Positions 11,191 through 23,019 of a stretch of DNA of 64,000 nt are shown here, piece after piece. The notes under the pieces were generated by a model that did no database searches, was not told where the DNA came from, and was given only the letters and a program-made list of their open reading frames with translations. Position 1 is the first letter of the stretch, and each line of letters starts with the position of its first letter. Both the position numbers and the translations under genes were made by a program. Source of the stretch: Trichodelitschia bisporula (taxonomy: Eukaryota > Ascomycota > Dothideomycetes > Phaeotrichales > Phaeotrichaceae); contig ML996689.1 of the NCBI GenBank assembly GCA_010356995.1, forward strand, positions 1,329,228 to 1,393,227. Direction: 5' to 3'.

Positions 11191-13343
11191 ATGGCGTCGG
11201 TTACTTCGTTAGACCAGGACATGAAGGCGTTGCGCTTGTCCCGCTACACGCCCAAGGCCGCGAATGAGGTCCGGGCCTGGATCGAGGATGCTCTCGGGGA
11301 GAATTTGCCTCAAAAGGACCTCTTGGAGCTGCTCAAGGACGGCACCATCCTGTGCAGGTGCGTACCGTAGTGACCTGTCCGTAGACTTATACTGATCTGA
11401 GTTTCAGGCTCGTCAATAACGTGCTTCCCCCTCCCGGAGTCCGGTTCAAGAACTCCAAAATGCCCTTCATGCAGATGGAAAACATCTCGCACTTCCTTGC
11501 CGCCTGCGAGCGTCCGCCGCTGAACCTCCCCGCGCACGACCGCTTCCTCACCGTCGATCTCTACGAGCAGAAGGACCCCGCACAGGTCTTACAGTGTATC
11601 AGTGCTTTCAGCCGCGTCGCATATTCTTTAAATCCGTCGCGCTTTCCCGAGCCGATCGGACCGAAGCGTGGTGGTGCGATGAGTCCGTCAGTAACTGGTT
11701 CGATGAGCTCGAGTGCCTTTGCGCGCAATCGCAAGCTCAGTAGCGCAAGCTCTGTGCCTTCGGTCAACTCCTTTGCCCCGCCTCCCGTTGCGAGGACAAT
11801 GTCCCCTATGCGGACTGGAGGATCGACCGGGTCGGAATCTAGAATGTCGCCTGCGCCCATAAGTTCTTGGAGCAAGAAGAGTGATGAAGGGGTCACGGCG
11901 CCCGCATGGAACATCGCTCAATACGGTATAACACAGTTCGATTTCATCAGTCACTAACTAACACATTTAGGTTACATGGGTGGCGCCAGCCAGGGCAACC
12001 AAGGCATTGCCTTCGGTGGCCGTCGTCAGATCACAAGCCCCGGCCCGAACGTCCCCAGCTTCGCCGAAAAAGAGCGCAAGCGAAAGTTAGAAGCCGAGCG
12101 CCAGCGCGCCGAAGTCGAAGCCCTTGAGCAGCAGCTCCGGCTAAACGAAGAGCGCGCACAGCGCGAAGAAGAACAACGCTGGGAAGAAGAAGCGCGCCGT
12201 GCCCGCGAAGAGGAAAAGCAGCGCGTAGAGCAACAGAAGCGCGAATGGGAAGAACAAGAGCAGCAATGGAAAGCCGAAGAAGAGGCCCGCCAACGCGAGG
12301 ATAAGGACCTGCAGGGCCGCCTTCAGTCCCGCAAGCGCACCGACGTCGAGCTCAAGGGCCAATTTCTCAGCCAGTACAAGCAGGACCGCAGCCGCCAGAG
12401 CAGTTTTAATGATCCTGTGCGCCAGGCCGAGCGCGAGCGCGTCCGCGATCTCGAGCGTCAGCTGGAAGAGGCCAAGGAGCGCGAGCGCTTGTATCTCCAG
12501 GAGCGCGAGGGCCGCCCGTCCCGCGACGAAGGCAAGGCGGATCGGAAGGCCCGCTCCCGCTCCCGCTCTAAGGCGCCCCCGCCCCCTCGCGAGCCGAGCC
12601 CACAGGAGAGCAACGTATCCTGGGTCGGCAACGAGCAGGAGTATCTCCGCCAGCAATGGGCCGAGCAGCAAGCTCGCAAAGCAGCACGCACCGCCTCGCC
12701 CCAGCGCCCCCTCCCCAACCCCGCCGACGCCGCGCCCTCCCTCCCGTCGCGCCCGCTCCCCGACCCGACAACCCCGAAAGCCGCAACCGCATCCCCCGCC
12801 CGGCCCCTCCCCACCCCGAGCTCAAACACGAGCACCACGCCCCGGCCCCTCCCCACGCCCACGACCTCCTCCTCCTCCGTGCCCCGCCCCCTGCCCGACC
12901 CCCTCGCCTACGCGAGGAAGACACCGACTTCCGCCGGCCCGCCCTCGCGCGTCGACACCTTCCTGTCTCAAAACCCAGCCCCCGCACCGCGGACACCCAC
13001 GCAGCACTACCCTGCCGAACTCGGGCTCACGTCGTCTGCCGAGCAACGCTCCGAAGACGCGCGGCGTGCGCAGAGCCAGGTGAAGACCAAGGCCGGCGGG
13101 TGGGCGAGCAAGAGTCTGCTTGAAAAGGAGATGGAGCGCGAGCGCGAGCGGCAGCGTGAGTGGGAGGAGGCGCAGCGGGCGCAGCTTGCTGCTGAGCGGG
13201 ATGAGAGTCAGGGTGCCCAGCCGGGGAAGAGTTGGGATGTTAATCAGTATGGGTATCTTGGGGGGGATAGTCAGAATCGTGGGGATAAGGGGATTGGGTT
13301 TGGGGGGAGGAGGCAGATTATTGGGCCGAGGCCGAGGCCGTAG
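11191..13343 (+). CDS. Calponin-family actin-binding protein with CH domain and two separated calponin repeats
   Basis: Exons 11191-11357, 11408-11925 and 11971-13343 give 685 aa. A calponin-homology domain occupies about residues 15-135 (RAWIEDALGE, LLKDGTILCR, MPFMQMENISHFL). A first calponin-like repeat spans the intron 2 junction (about 222-250: NIAQYGYMGG and GIAFGGRRQI). There follow a long charged coiled coil (about 255-430, rich in E, R, K and Q), a Pro-rich region (about 450-580) made of repeated RPLP(D/T)P blocks, and a second calponin-like repeat at the C-terminus (about 655-680: VNQYGYLGG and GIGFGGRRQI). Yeast Scp1 and fission-yeast Stg1 are short transgelins that bundle F-actin. 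This protein is much longer, so it may act as an actin scaffold. Family assignment is firm; the exact role is inferred. Confidence 0.88.
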
Positions 13344-15323
13344 GGTTGAGGTAGCGTTTTGAGAAGAGGATTGGTTCGAGGGGGCAAGTGGGCGTCGAGA
13401 GCGGGGGGGTTAGATGGTTAGGGATACCCTGAGTACTTGTTTTGAGGATTGATGCGCCGTCTTCATTCTGTATGTGTTCTATTCAACTACCACGCATGCC
13501 GAGCAGCCTCCCCCATCGCCCGCCTCCCGCTATCGGCCGCAGCCGCGGCCATGACCACTCATTCCCGTCCCACCTCCAGGGCACCGGCTCGGCAGCTAGC
13601 CGCACGGTCCAGACGTTCTGTAGGCGATCGAGATCCCCGAGGGGGCAGATCGCGATCCAGCGCCCGATCTTGCAGATGTTCGATCTGAGATCATCGGGCG
13701 GGTGTGGGGGGCTGGCTAGATCTACGATGCAAGATCGCGCTGTCTCGATGCAAGATCGGGCCATCTAGATGCACGATCTGTCCCTTGCACGATGGCTTGT
13801 TTGACGGGTCTCTGATTCCTAGGCTGCGGGTTGCTATGGGGATGCTCTTATGCCTCATGATAGCCTCATGATAGCCTCACGCGCTCCAGAGCGGCGGGGA
13901 CATAAGAAAGGCATCCATCGAGTAGAAACCGTCCATTTCCAGGCCCGGAGTCACAAGATGGGGAGCACTTCGGCAGGCCGGTCCCTGATCCTGATACCAC
14001 CCATCAACCCCCTCACCTCCCCCCCATATCGCGAACAACAAGTCGAAGAACGCATCAGCGTCGACCCAAAGCCTCCAACCGTTCCAAATCCCGGCGCCGA
14101 AAGCGTTCCTTCGAGGTCCCAATCCTCCTCTTGCCGCACAATCCGGCAGTCCTCCTGCCCCGTCCTACACCCAGACCACACCCTCCAGCATCTGCTCCAC
14201 CGCTGCGCCGGTCGTCGTCCGTTTTCAGGGCGTCGTTCCGCGTGCCGCGCGCGATGTTGCGTGAGGAGTGTGCGGCTGCTGCTCGTGGCATTGCCGCTGC
14301 TGCTATCGAGACGATCCACCGCCGATTCTGCCGAGCCTCAGAATCGAGGATCGTTGAAGCGTTGTCGGTAGGCACAATGTCGTGCTAATCGGGTCGGCGC
14401 GCGAGTCCAGAGCTGTTCGTGCCTTTTGAGATAAAGATGAATACGTCAAGAAAGTATGCGGCCTTCGTTGTGAGGAAATTGACCTGGAGAAGCCGCTTCA
14501 GATATGCCGTTTAGAGTGTCGTCGTAGAGAACGCTGTTGTGTGGACATCATCCCGCGGATATTGCTGGGACCGATATCTCAAGCCCGAATCGGACAGTGT
14601 GCCCCAAAACCGCGGTTCGAAGTCCGGGTCCAGACCCACAGTGCGTAGCAAGCCCTGCATGGAACGCGTGGCGGGTCTCCTCTTTGACGATAGATGCTCG
14701 AGGACAGCCCTTCGACAAACAAACCTGAACCATATACGCCTTCCTCCAAACTCGTATCACTGTCTCTGAACAAGAACAAGTTCGCATCACGATCTCTTCT
14801 CGAGCAACAAGAAAACTTGTATCATGGCCTTTCTGATGCGCAAGGAGATCATCGCACCATATCGTACTTTTACAGACGAGAATCCTTTCCTTTGACTGGT
14901 CCCTTGCGCACACCTTGAGTCTACGAAGCTCATCGAACGAACTCAAAGCAGTGTACTTTTCACACGGCGAACACACCATACAAGTCTGACCAAAAACAGA
15001 TGAAAGAGCTGCGCGAACTGAAACAAGAACAAGCGTCATCGATCATCTCCCATTCTTATACTCGTAACCGGGTATCATCTTTGGGGTTTCGTAGCGACCG
15101 TCCGTAAGGTACTTCCATGGCCTTGAGGACCCATCAAATAACAGAAAATCGCAACAGGTAAAGCGCAAATGTCGTGAGATGAGGTTGTCGTCGCGCTTTC
15201 ATACGAATCCCCGAAAGACGACACTTCCAGACAAAAAAGAACCCCGACCTTACCGAAAAGCCGCCGAGTCGGTGGGATTATGACTCAGAGAACCAAGGAC
15301 GCGGAGACGATAGCCAGTGGTGT
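13344..15323. other. Gene-poor intergenic region
   Basis: About 2 kb with no gene I can support. It contains the GATC-dense patch at 13626-13778 and several overlapping open frames on both strands (13850-14375) that lack domains and a convincing start. Confidence 0.5.
13626..13778. repeat. GATC-dense patch with degenerate CGATGCAAGATCG repeats
   Basis: Eleven GATC tetramers lie in about 150 nt, most within AGATC or CGATC. Two near-identical copies of cgatgcaagatcg (starting at about 13724 and 13746) are followed by a diverged third copy, agatgcacgatct. No protein frame explains the pattern. It may be a decayed short tandem repeat. Confidence 0.55.
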
Positions 15324-16068
15324 TTACCACTGGTTACCGCCGCCCTGCTGCTCACCACCGCCGTAGCCCTGGCCGCCACCCTGCTGGTAGCCGCCCTGGC
15401 CGCCACCTTGGTAGCCGCCCTGGCCACCGCCGTAGCCGCCCTGGCCGCCGCCGTAGCCGCCGCCGCCGCCGCCGCCGGAGCCCCACTGGCCACCGCCTAG
15501 AAGATCGTTAGCATGCTGGACGTAGAATATGAGTACGAAAGGTCTCACCACCACCACCACCACGGCTGTAGCCGCCGCCTGTTGGATGTCAGTAGAGTTC
15601 AATCCGAAGGGACGAGGAACATACCATAGCTGCCGCCACCGCCCTGGCCACCGCCATCGTTGTAGCCGCCGCGGCCGCCGAAGCCACCACCACCGCTACG
15701 AGGACCACTGCTACGCTCCGACGCCTTGTCGACACGGATGGTGCGACCGTCAAACCTGCACGCATTGAGTTAGATAATAGACAGGTAAGACAGTGAATGA
15801 CGTACTCAACGTTGTTCAGAGCGGCGATGGCGCTCTCGGCATCAGCATCCTGGGCGTAGCGCACGAAGCCGAAGCCACGGCTACGGCCAGTGTCGCGATC
15901 CTTGACCACAACGGCCTCCTCGACGACACCGAACTCCTCGAACTTGGCACGAAGGGTGTTGTCATCAGTGTGCCACGCGAGGCCACTATGACAAGCTGGT
16001 TAGCTACGTTCCTCCAATGCGACAGGGAGGGAGGAAGCGTCGACCTACCCAACAAAGAGCTTGGACAT
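15324..16068 (-). CDS. Glycine-rich RNA-binding protein (RRM plus Gly-rich tail)
   Basis: Five exons on the minus strand: 16068-16049, 15985-15806, 15755-15625, 15578-15549 and 15496-15324, giving 177 aa. Residues 2-80 are a complete RRM: RNP2 is KLFVGGLAW, RNP1 is RGFGFVRY, and there is a typical [15 protein letters not shown] end. The rest is a Gly/Tyr/Gln/Ser-rich tail with GGYGGGQ-type repeats and two RGG elements. The architecture matches class IV glycine-rich and cold-inducible RNA-binding proteins, which act in RNA chaperoning, splicing and stress responses. Exon 1 codes for only six full codons and exon 4 is 30 nt, so automated callers may miss both ends. Such genes are often alternatively spliced. 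The low-complexity tail makes exon 4 the least certain part. Confidence 0.92.
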
Positions 16069-19057
16069 GATTGCTGGTAGGGGGTTGAAGAACAAGCGCG
16101 AGTGCGAGTTGTTCAGTTGTTAAGATGACGAAGTTCTTCGATAAAAGAACAAAGGTCGGTATTTGGCAGAGGAATAGGTTGAAGGTGAAAGATGGGATGG
16201 GATGGGGGGGAGGAAGCTGGGTTTTAACCGCGAAAGAGAACCAGGATGGGGCTAGAAGAACTCTGACAGAGATTACCGGCTATCCGCAGTCAGGTGTTTT
16301 TTTGGGGACGGGCACGGAGGAACGTGGATGCGCAGGCGTTTCCCTTGGGGTTGGGATATGATGGTCTAGCTGCTGTACGGTAGCGGGCAGCGGGATGTTT
16401 GACAAGAGATGGAGCCCTGTGGGATGGCGAAGGGTTCGCGCTGAACACTGACGCCGGACGAGCGCGAGTTCAGTGCAAGTGAATTGGATAGGACGAGAGG
16501 ATATGGAAGAAGTTGGAATTGAAGGGAGTTGAAGTCGAAAGGGAAGAAAAGATGAAGTGATCTGAGGCAAATGCAGCGAGATGATGTGAGGGGCTGCTCC
16601 TTCCCTCCCACCTGCTGCCCCTTCCCTCCCACCTGCTGCCCCTTCCCTCCCACCTGCTGCCCCTCACCCCCTCCATCACCACTCACGCAACTTCCTCCCC
16701 TCCTCCTTCCTCCCATCCAGGAAAGTGCCAGCCAAATCGCGGGGCAAACTGGGAGGGGAGGCGCGCCTCGCGCTAGCGGCTGCCTGCCATTGACCCTGGT
16801 AAGGGCTAGCACCCCCAGGCACTACGTCGTAGGGGTCCCGACTCAAGAGACCTAGGCTGAAAGGCAAGCGTACAGCAACGAATAGAAGTGACGCGGCGAT
16901 AGCACCTACAACTTAGTTGCAGCTCCTGTTCGAAAAAGATTGCTTCAGAAAATGTGCTTCATAGGCTCTTCTCGCCTTTTCATACAGCGACGAAGGGACG
17001 GCAAGCTTTCGTTGCTCGGCGGAGGGGTCGAGCGGGGCTGTGTTGCCCTAGACCCTATTGCGTGCCCGATACCGCAACGATCTACCATGTCGTCATGTGC
17101 TATCTCACAGGAACTGCGCAAACCTCAAGGCCAAAGGAAAGGAGTGAAGGGGGTAGAACGAGATGATAGGATGGGTCGAGACATAGAAGCAACACGAGAC
17201 AACAGTGCAAAGGACTGGTGGGGGGAATACTGATGAGAGGTGAGAGGGATGATGAGGGGTTGAGGGATTGAGGGGTCAACCGCTAAGGTGGGGCAAAGCC
17301 GCCAACCGCCAGCCGCACGAGGCAACCTCGCGAAAGGCGTTGCTGCGAATTCATAGTGCAGAAAATTATCCGAAGGGTCAGAACGGCAAACCAATTCGCT
17401 TCTCTAAATCTGGCTTTCCCGGGTCCGGATTCCGGCTCATTCATTGAGGGGAAAAAGGGTTCAATCCTGCTTCTTGCAGCCTCAAATCTTGCCAATTGCG
17501 CCTTGCAACCACTGGGCTCGCAAAGCGGGTTGAATGGAATCGTTTCAATATTTGCACGTCTCAACGCCTGCCCCTCGCCCACCCTCTCCGCCCCCGGACA
17601 ACGCAGTCCGTACGCCACACACACCCCACGGCCGACGAAATGCACTTCCATCCAATACCGGCAAAATGCCCTCTCCATCGCTCCAGCATCTCCCGGCTAG
17701 TCCGTTGAGGCAGCCCGCCTTATAGGGCCCAATGGCTATCATAGGCGCCCACCGTGCAGCTCGGGTGTCCCTCTCTGTCTCCACGTCCGGCGCCAACCTA
17801 ATGGCTGCTACTGCGCCGTCTGCACGCCGCAGCAACTTTCAAGGTAGGAGCGTCACGCTGTCCCTCGTCCATCATCCCTCATCGCCTCTTCTCCTGTCGA
17901 GATAGGGATTTCAGATGCCCCTTAACCTGACGCGGCCTCAGTCCCCCGTTGACCCTACTCAACAGCCTTGTCCAGTTGCCCCTCTGTTGACCCCGCCAAC
18001 GGCCTGAGAAGAAGCGGCCGGGAATTACCCTGGATTTGAAATCCGTGAAACGTTTACTACGTAACTTCTTGCGAGCCTCGCAAAAACTCAACGATGCGCG
18101 GATGCGGGTGAGCGCGCCGGCGCAGGCTCGGAGCTGTGGCCGTGCAGCCGCGGACAACGGCAGCAGTAGCGTTCCCCATAGAAAGCAGGACGAGCTGGTG
18201 TGGAGGTGGCGACCCGCTGTCCGAGCCTCCACCCGACGTGCGATCGCTCCGGCGCCAGCTGGAGAGTGCAGTGGGGGGCGAGACCTGGCTCAACGTTCCA
18301 GACAACGCTAACAAGGTGTGAAGACGGCGGCTCATGGCATTGGACGGCAGCATTAAAACTCAGCCATGCGGAGAAATAGCAGTCGAATGAGCCCAGCCAT
18401 TGCTGGCGGACGTAACAACGGCACCCTGCACGCCTGCATCGCTAAGATACCCAAGAAACCCGTTACAACGGCAATCCCTGCCGACATGAGCTTGGCCGTC
18501 ACTAGGAGTAGCTGCAGCTGGTGAAGCTGGATGCCTGCATGCTGGCAACTTGTCCCACGACCATCACCACCGTAAAATGGACCATGAGGAGGCAAAGGGC
18601 GGGGTCAATGAAGGCCATGTGGTGCGCCGGGAGCTACGGGAAAGCGGGAAGCGGGAACGGGAGCGATACCAGCAATCTGCTCCACCTGCTCCAAAGCGAG
18701 GCCGGCAAGGCTGGTCATCGTCGTGGCAATGGGAGGCGAGGGGAGCCTTGTATGCAAAAGAGGAGAGCGAGGCCCTCGGAACATGCCGCTGAAGACACCC
18801 ACTCGACAAATGAAGTTGGCATTACATCGACGACAGTTGGGTTGACTTCATGATATTGTTACAAAGGAACGGGAAGTTCGAAGTCTGATACAAAGCCAAG
18901 AGACATTTCTAATCAGATGTTTCTGACGTATCTGTCATCTGAACGGGCAGGAACGACCATATCGTCGTGGGTTGGGGAGGCACGTCGGGGAAGGGACACA
19001 TTTGCCCTAACTTAAACACTCTGACGCCATGAGACTTCAGCTTCGAATTTGTTCCCG
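16069..19057. other. Long intergenic region between divergent genes
   Basis: Nearly 3 kb separate the RRM gene (-) and the fungal-specific gene starting at 19058 (+). Open frames are under 140 codons, overlap on both strands and match no family I know. A 21-nt triple repeat lies at 16601-16663. The region may hold long 5' UTRs, non-coding RNA or an unrecognised small gene. Confidence 0.45.
16601..16663 (+). repeat. 21-bp tandem repeat, three perfect copies
   Basis: The unit ttccctcccacctgctgcccc occurs three times without mismatch. It is followed by more CT-rich sequence. It lies about 0.55 kb upstream of the RRM gene start codon, on the opposite side from its coding sequence. Confidence 0.85.
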
Positions 19058-21061
19058 ATGGACGTTCGGAAATGGCTGGATGGCGTTATGACAGCTAAAG
19101 CCTCTTCGCCAGATCAGATTCCCAGAGCGCCTGAGTTTCCCGGCTTCCTCCACGTAGATCGTCAAGTCGAACCACTGCCAAAGCCCCGGAAGCGCAAACA
19201 TTCCTCCGCAGATAGTTCTTTGTTAGACCCAGTCCTGCCAGTTGGACCACCCTCGAATGGGCCGGCATCTGATAATGGCGCACACGGAATGAGTAGAGCG
19301 GACAGTGGCTCGGAGGGAAGCGCAAGTTCAGAAGAAGTCAGAAGTGTGAGTGGGAAATACTGCCGACAGCCACGCCGCAAGACCCGCCCTGAACGTTACG
19401 ACCCGAAGCCACCGAAGAAGAAGCGAGACAAAAAGGCAGAGAGCAAGGGGCGCAAAACATCGAAGACTGAAAAGAAGGACAGGAAAAAGGCCGATTCGCA
19501 CAGCTTCAGGGCAAAGAACGTCCCCTGTGATCGTTTGACCGTATGCACCTCCAGCATACTTTCAAGGAGTGATCTGACGAGCAGCAGCTCAAACCGCAAG
19601 CAGGATTCGGCCTCTTCAACAGAGGGAAGGCCTCCTCTCCCTTCCGCGGCCGAGGACGTGAGTAGCTTCTCAACTTCCGGTCCGCTGAAAGTTATCTGAT
19701 TACGTCTAGTTCCGGATCTTGCCTTCAATGAGATCAGCTTTCTTCAAAAGCGAGATGTGCCGGAAGAACCACCCGCTGAGAGTAGGAACGCCCGGAGAAA
19801 GAAAGAACGGGCAAGGGCGAATGAAGAGGAGATATCAACATACTTTGTGCCTAAGAGAGATGTGCCAGCCGTCAAAGATTCGAATCACCCACCGGGGCCC
19901 CACAAAGTTTCAAATCAGTCGACAAGAGAGCGCTATCGCCAGGATAGCACTCATGATGCTGAAAGCCATGTTTCAATCAGGCCGACGATTGAGCACCCAG
20001 AAGAGCGACGCATGAGGTCTGACCCTCGTACTTCCCGGGCGGCCTCGACAAGCTGCTTCTCATGGACCGAGTCATCTGCTCGATTGCAGAGATCTTCCTT
20101 GCGGCCCCGCCCAGCTACTGATGGAGCTGTGAAGCTCAAGGATGTCTGGTACCTGATGAAAACAGCTGCAGACCACTATTCGAAGGCCCCTCTCAGACCG
20201 CAAATAGCGTCTCAAAAACACGTGGAAAGGCCCACAACTAGACCTCGCTCGAGCTGCGTTAGCAAAGAACCCCCTTCTCCTGACCAAGCAAGGAAAGAGA
20301 ATCCATTACAGAGTGTTTCCAACCAGGATCAAAGGGGACTAAGTCCCAGACGAAGTACTCCACGTATCCTGGAAGAACTGGAGGAGAACAGTGTCTGCAG
20401 TCCACGCATGCCGGAGGTGCGAGGCCAACCAGGCGGGACTAATGGAAATCTTCCAGGACTATCACGAGAGCGAGTCTGGGTTCCAGATTCTCGACAAAGG
20501 CCCGCAAATGTGCGGGTTGAACGCAATGTTCCTGATGCGAGAGCCCATTCGCCATCAATGAACGGACGTCGGCAGCACTGCAATGCACGCTCGCTGCAAA
20601 ACCCAGAGCAAGGCTCTTATACGAACAACTGGGCGACGCCTGGCCGTGCACGGCATGCTGAGCCAGTGACGAGACCCCTCCTTTATCCGGAGTTGTTCCG
20701 TGACGAGTTTCCAGTGCCGGAGAATGTCGAGACATATCACAGGACCAACGCTCGCAGCCCGGTACCGTTGGGCGGCATGAATGAGGGCATCATCGATCAC
20801 TTGCTCTACTGCTCACCCAGCGATGAGATAGCCGTGGAAGACGCTGAAGTTGCCAATCAGCCGATGGATGCTCAATTTGACACCCAGGATGACTTTGGCC
20901 GATCGGCCATTCTGGAAGATGAAATGCCTTACCATGAAGAAGTGCCTTATCACAATACAGAAGTAGATAACTTCAACCAAGCTCAGCGGTCTCTGGTCAC
21001 ACTCTATGATGGAGAGAAGATTTCGGCATCGGGCTTCTGGAGGCCGCGCCGACTGTACTGA
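19058..21061 (+). CDS. Fungal-specific basic nuclear-type protein, unknown function
   Basis: Exons 19058-19540, 19588-19657 and 19710-21061 give 634 aa. The 70-nt middle exon (LKPQAGFGLFNRGKASSP, then RGRG) restores a continuous frame. The N-terminus (MDVRKWLDGV, PEFPGFLHV) is followed by a Lys/Arg-rich segment (about 110-155: RRKTRPERYDPK, PPKKKRDKKAES) that resembles a nuclear localisation signal. Next come FRAKNVPCDRL and DLAFNEISFLQKRD, a long polar and probably disordered middle, and the C-terminal motif SGFWRPRRLY. The pattern resembles an uncharacterised conserved family in Pezizomycotina that I recall but cannot name. No catalytic domain is visible. Upstream TTG was rejected in favour of ATG 19058. 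The acceptor of intron 1 could also be three bases earlier (19585), adding one Gln. Confidence 0.75.
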
Positions 21062-21702
21062 GATTTACGCGGTTGCCCGAGCTTACCCGAAGGATCACGG
21101 AGCGTGGTCTTGGTGAATGTTGGGGGTTGTGGACATTGCCATTGGGCACCATATCTGGGAAATTACTGTTTGGGTGAGGTAGACACAGCTCTGAGCAGAG
21201 CTAGAAGCAGGAAAAATAGATAGAAGTCGTCAAGTACAGTAGCTCGCATTCATAAATATGGACGCACTTGGAGCTCTGACCTGCACCGGAGGCTAGCGGG
21301 TGATTTTGCCTTCGGGGATCCGCTTGATGGCGGCGGCACGTAACCTTTTGTCAAGCCCGGTCCGACGTCTGCTCACTATCGCTCCGAGGTTAATTGGTGT
21401 TGATCACAGCCAAATGGGCTTAAAGACTTGACTACCGATTTTTTTCCATGTCACAGTTGCGCAATCCCCTCCGAATTCGCCATTCCCTCCAGCTCCCCGG
21501 TCACTGGTGCACATCAAGCCAGAAGACCCCGCACTGCAAACGACCAGCCGTTTTGAAACCAGTAAATACCCTCCGCCTAAGCACGCTGGCACCACCAACT
21601 TCCCGCCCCACCCTCCGAGACCAAACCTCCTCTCGCGTGGAAAACATTGCGGGCCACCTTCGCAAACCATCCTCACCGTCAAGCACAGCTCTATCGTCAA
21701 CC
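21062..21702. other. Intergenic region / inorganic pyrophosphatase promoter
   Basis: About 640 nt. An open frame runs into the pyrophosphatase start from upstream, but it begins at 21448 with non-conserved residues. It is more likely the leader. The last 200 nt are pyrimidine-rich, typical of a highly expressed gene. Confidence 0.5.
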
Positions 21703-22774
21703 ATGGCGTCTCCTCAACCCTCTCCCTATACTACCCGCAAGGTCGGCGCTGCGAACACCCTCGAGCACCGTGTATACATCGAGAAGGATGGCGTTCCTAT
21801 CTCGCCGTTCCACGACATCCCGCTCTATGCCAATGAGCAGCAGACCATCTTGAACATGATTGTTGAGGTGCCTCGCTGGACTAACGCGAAGATGGAGGTG
21901 CGTACTAGTGTTTGCTCGAGAAAGCGTGGTGCTCATCGTGCCCCGCACGAGCTGTGCATCGAACGGGTTCACTGACGTGTACCTCTAGACCTCCAAGGAG
22001 GAAGTCCTCAACCCGATCAAGCAGGACATCAAGAAGGGCAAGCTCCGCTTTGTTCGCAACTGCTTCCCGCACAAGGGCTATCTCTGGAACTATGGCATGT
22101 TCCCTCAGGTATGTGACATCATATGGCAAAAATTTCAAGACACCCAACTGACATGCACGGCAGACATGGGAGGACCCTAACGTTGTCCACCCCGAGACCA
22201 AGTCCAAGGGCGACAACGACCCTCTCGACGTCTGCGAGATCGGCGAGCTGGTGGCCAAGCCCGGTGATGTCAAGCAGGTCAAGGTCCTCGGCGTCATGGC
22301 CCTGCTCGATGAGGGCGAGACCGACTGGAAGGTTATCGTGATCGATATCCACGACCCGCTGGCGCCGAAGCTCAACGATGTTGAGGACGTTGAACGTCAC
22401 CTGCCCGGTCTCCTGCGCGCCACCAATGAGTGGTTCCGTATCTACAAGATCCCGGATGGCAAGCCCGAGAACCAGTTCGCCTTCTCCGGCGAGTGCAAGA
22501 ACAGGAAGTACGCCATGGACGTCGTCCGTGAGTGCGCTGAGGCCTGGGAGAAGCTCATCAAGGGCAAGACTCCTCGTGGTGAGATCTCGCTGTAAGTTGC
22601 CTTTCGTACGGGTTTGAGCATTGAGCTGATATATCTAGCACCAACGTCTCTATCAACTCGCCCGACCGCGTCGAGCCCGGCAGTGTCAACATCCCGCGCG
22701 GCCAGGACCTTCCTCCGGCTCCGATTGACCCTAGCATGGATAAGTGGTTTTTCATCTCTGGCGCCCCGCAGTAG
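21703..22774 (+). CDS. IPP1: Soluble inorganic pyrophosphatase (family I)
   Basis: Four exons: 21703-21897, 21989-22108, 22164-22591 and 22639-22774, giving 292 aa, close to yeast Ipp1 (287 aa). It hydrolyses pyrophosphate to two phosphates with Mg2+ in the cytosol and so drives biosynthetic reactions. Visible family landmarks are [31 protein letters not shown] and the metal-binding signature [12 protein letters not shown] (about 120-131, containing D-x-D-P-x-D). Further landmarks are [12 protein letters not shown] and the C-terminal [11 protein letters not shown]. All signature acidic residues are present, so the enzyme should be active. ATG 21703 sits in ccATGgc context and matches the usual eukaryotic N-terminus. 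The gene converges with the mL53 gene, with 245 nt between stop codons. Confidence 0.98.
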
Positions 22775-23019
22775 ACATCCTACTCCCCGTTACAGGGGAA
22801 ACTTGAGTCCAGGTCAGAAACGGAGTCCAATGAGCCTTTGTCTTTCGTGCATGCACATGGCGGCTAGATAGATAAAAGCGAAACATGGGACAGTTTTGTC
22901 TGTAATCCAGACCCCAACTCCAATCGAATGCGTGACATGGTATCGTGATGCATAGCGGCCAGCTCTCCCAGCGTGCCCGGGTACCACCCCAATATCGTAC
23001 ATATATGCTTGAGTTTTGT

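Noticed and set aside
12141-12671. Minus-strand Leu/Ala-rich frame opposite the calponin gene
   Set aside because: It is the mirror of the Glu/Arg/Lys-rich coiled coil on the plus strand; hydrophobic composition is a by-product of GAG/GCG codons.
13850-14375. Overlapping frames on both strands between the calponin and RRM genes
   Set aside because: No domain, no conserved motif, and the minus-strand frame starts only at GTG; I could not build a convincing splice model.
14600-14640. ggttcgaagtccgg, resembling a tRNA T-arm
   Set aside because: No matching acceptor stem or anticodon arm at the right spacing.
18057-18353. 98-codon minus-strand frame with an ATG
   Set aside because: Ser/Arg/Gly composition, no recognisable family and an isolated position; not enough to call a gene.
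21448-21702. N-terminal extension of inorganic pyrophosphatase
   Set aside because: Residues are Ser/Pro/Arg-rich and not shared with the family; ATG 21703 has the better context and gives the normal length.
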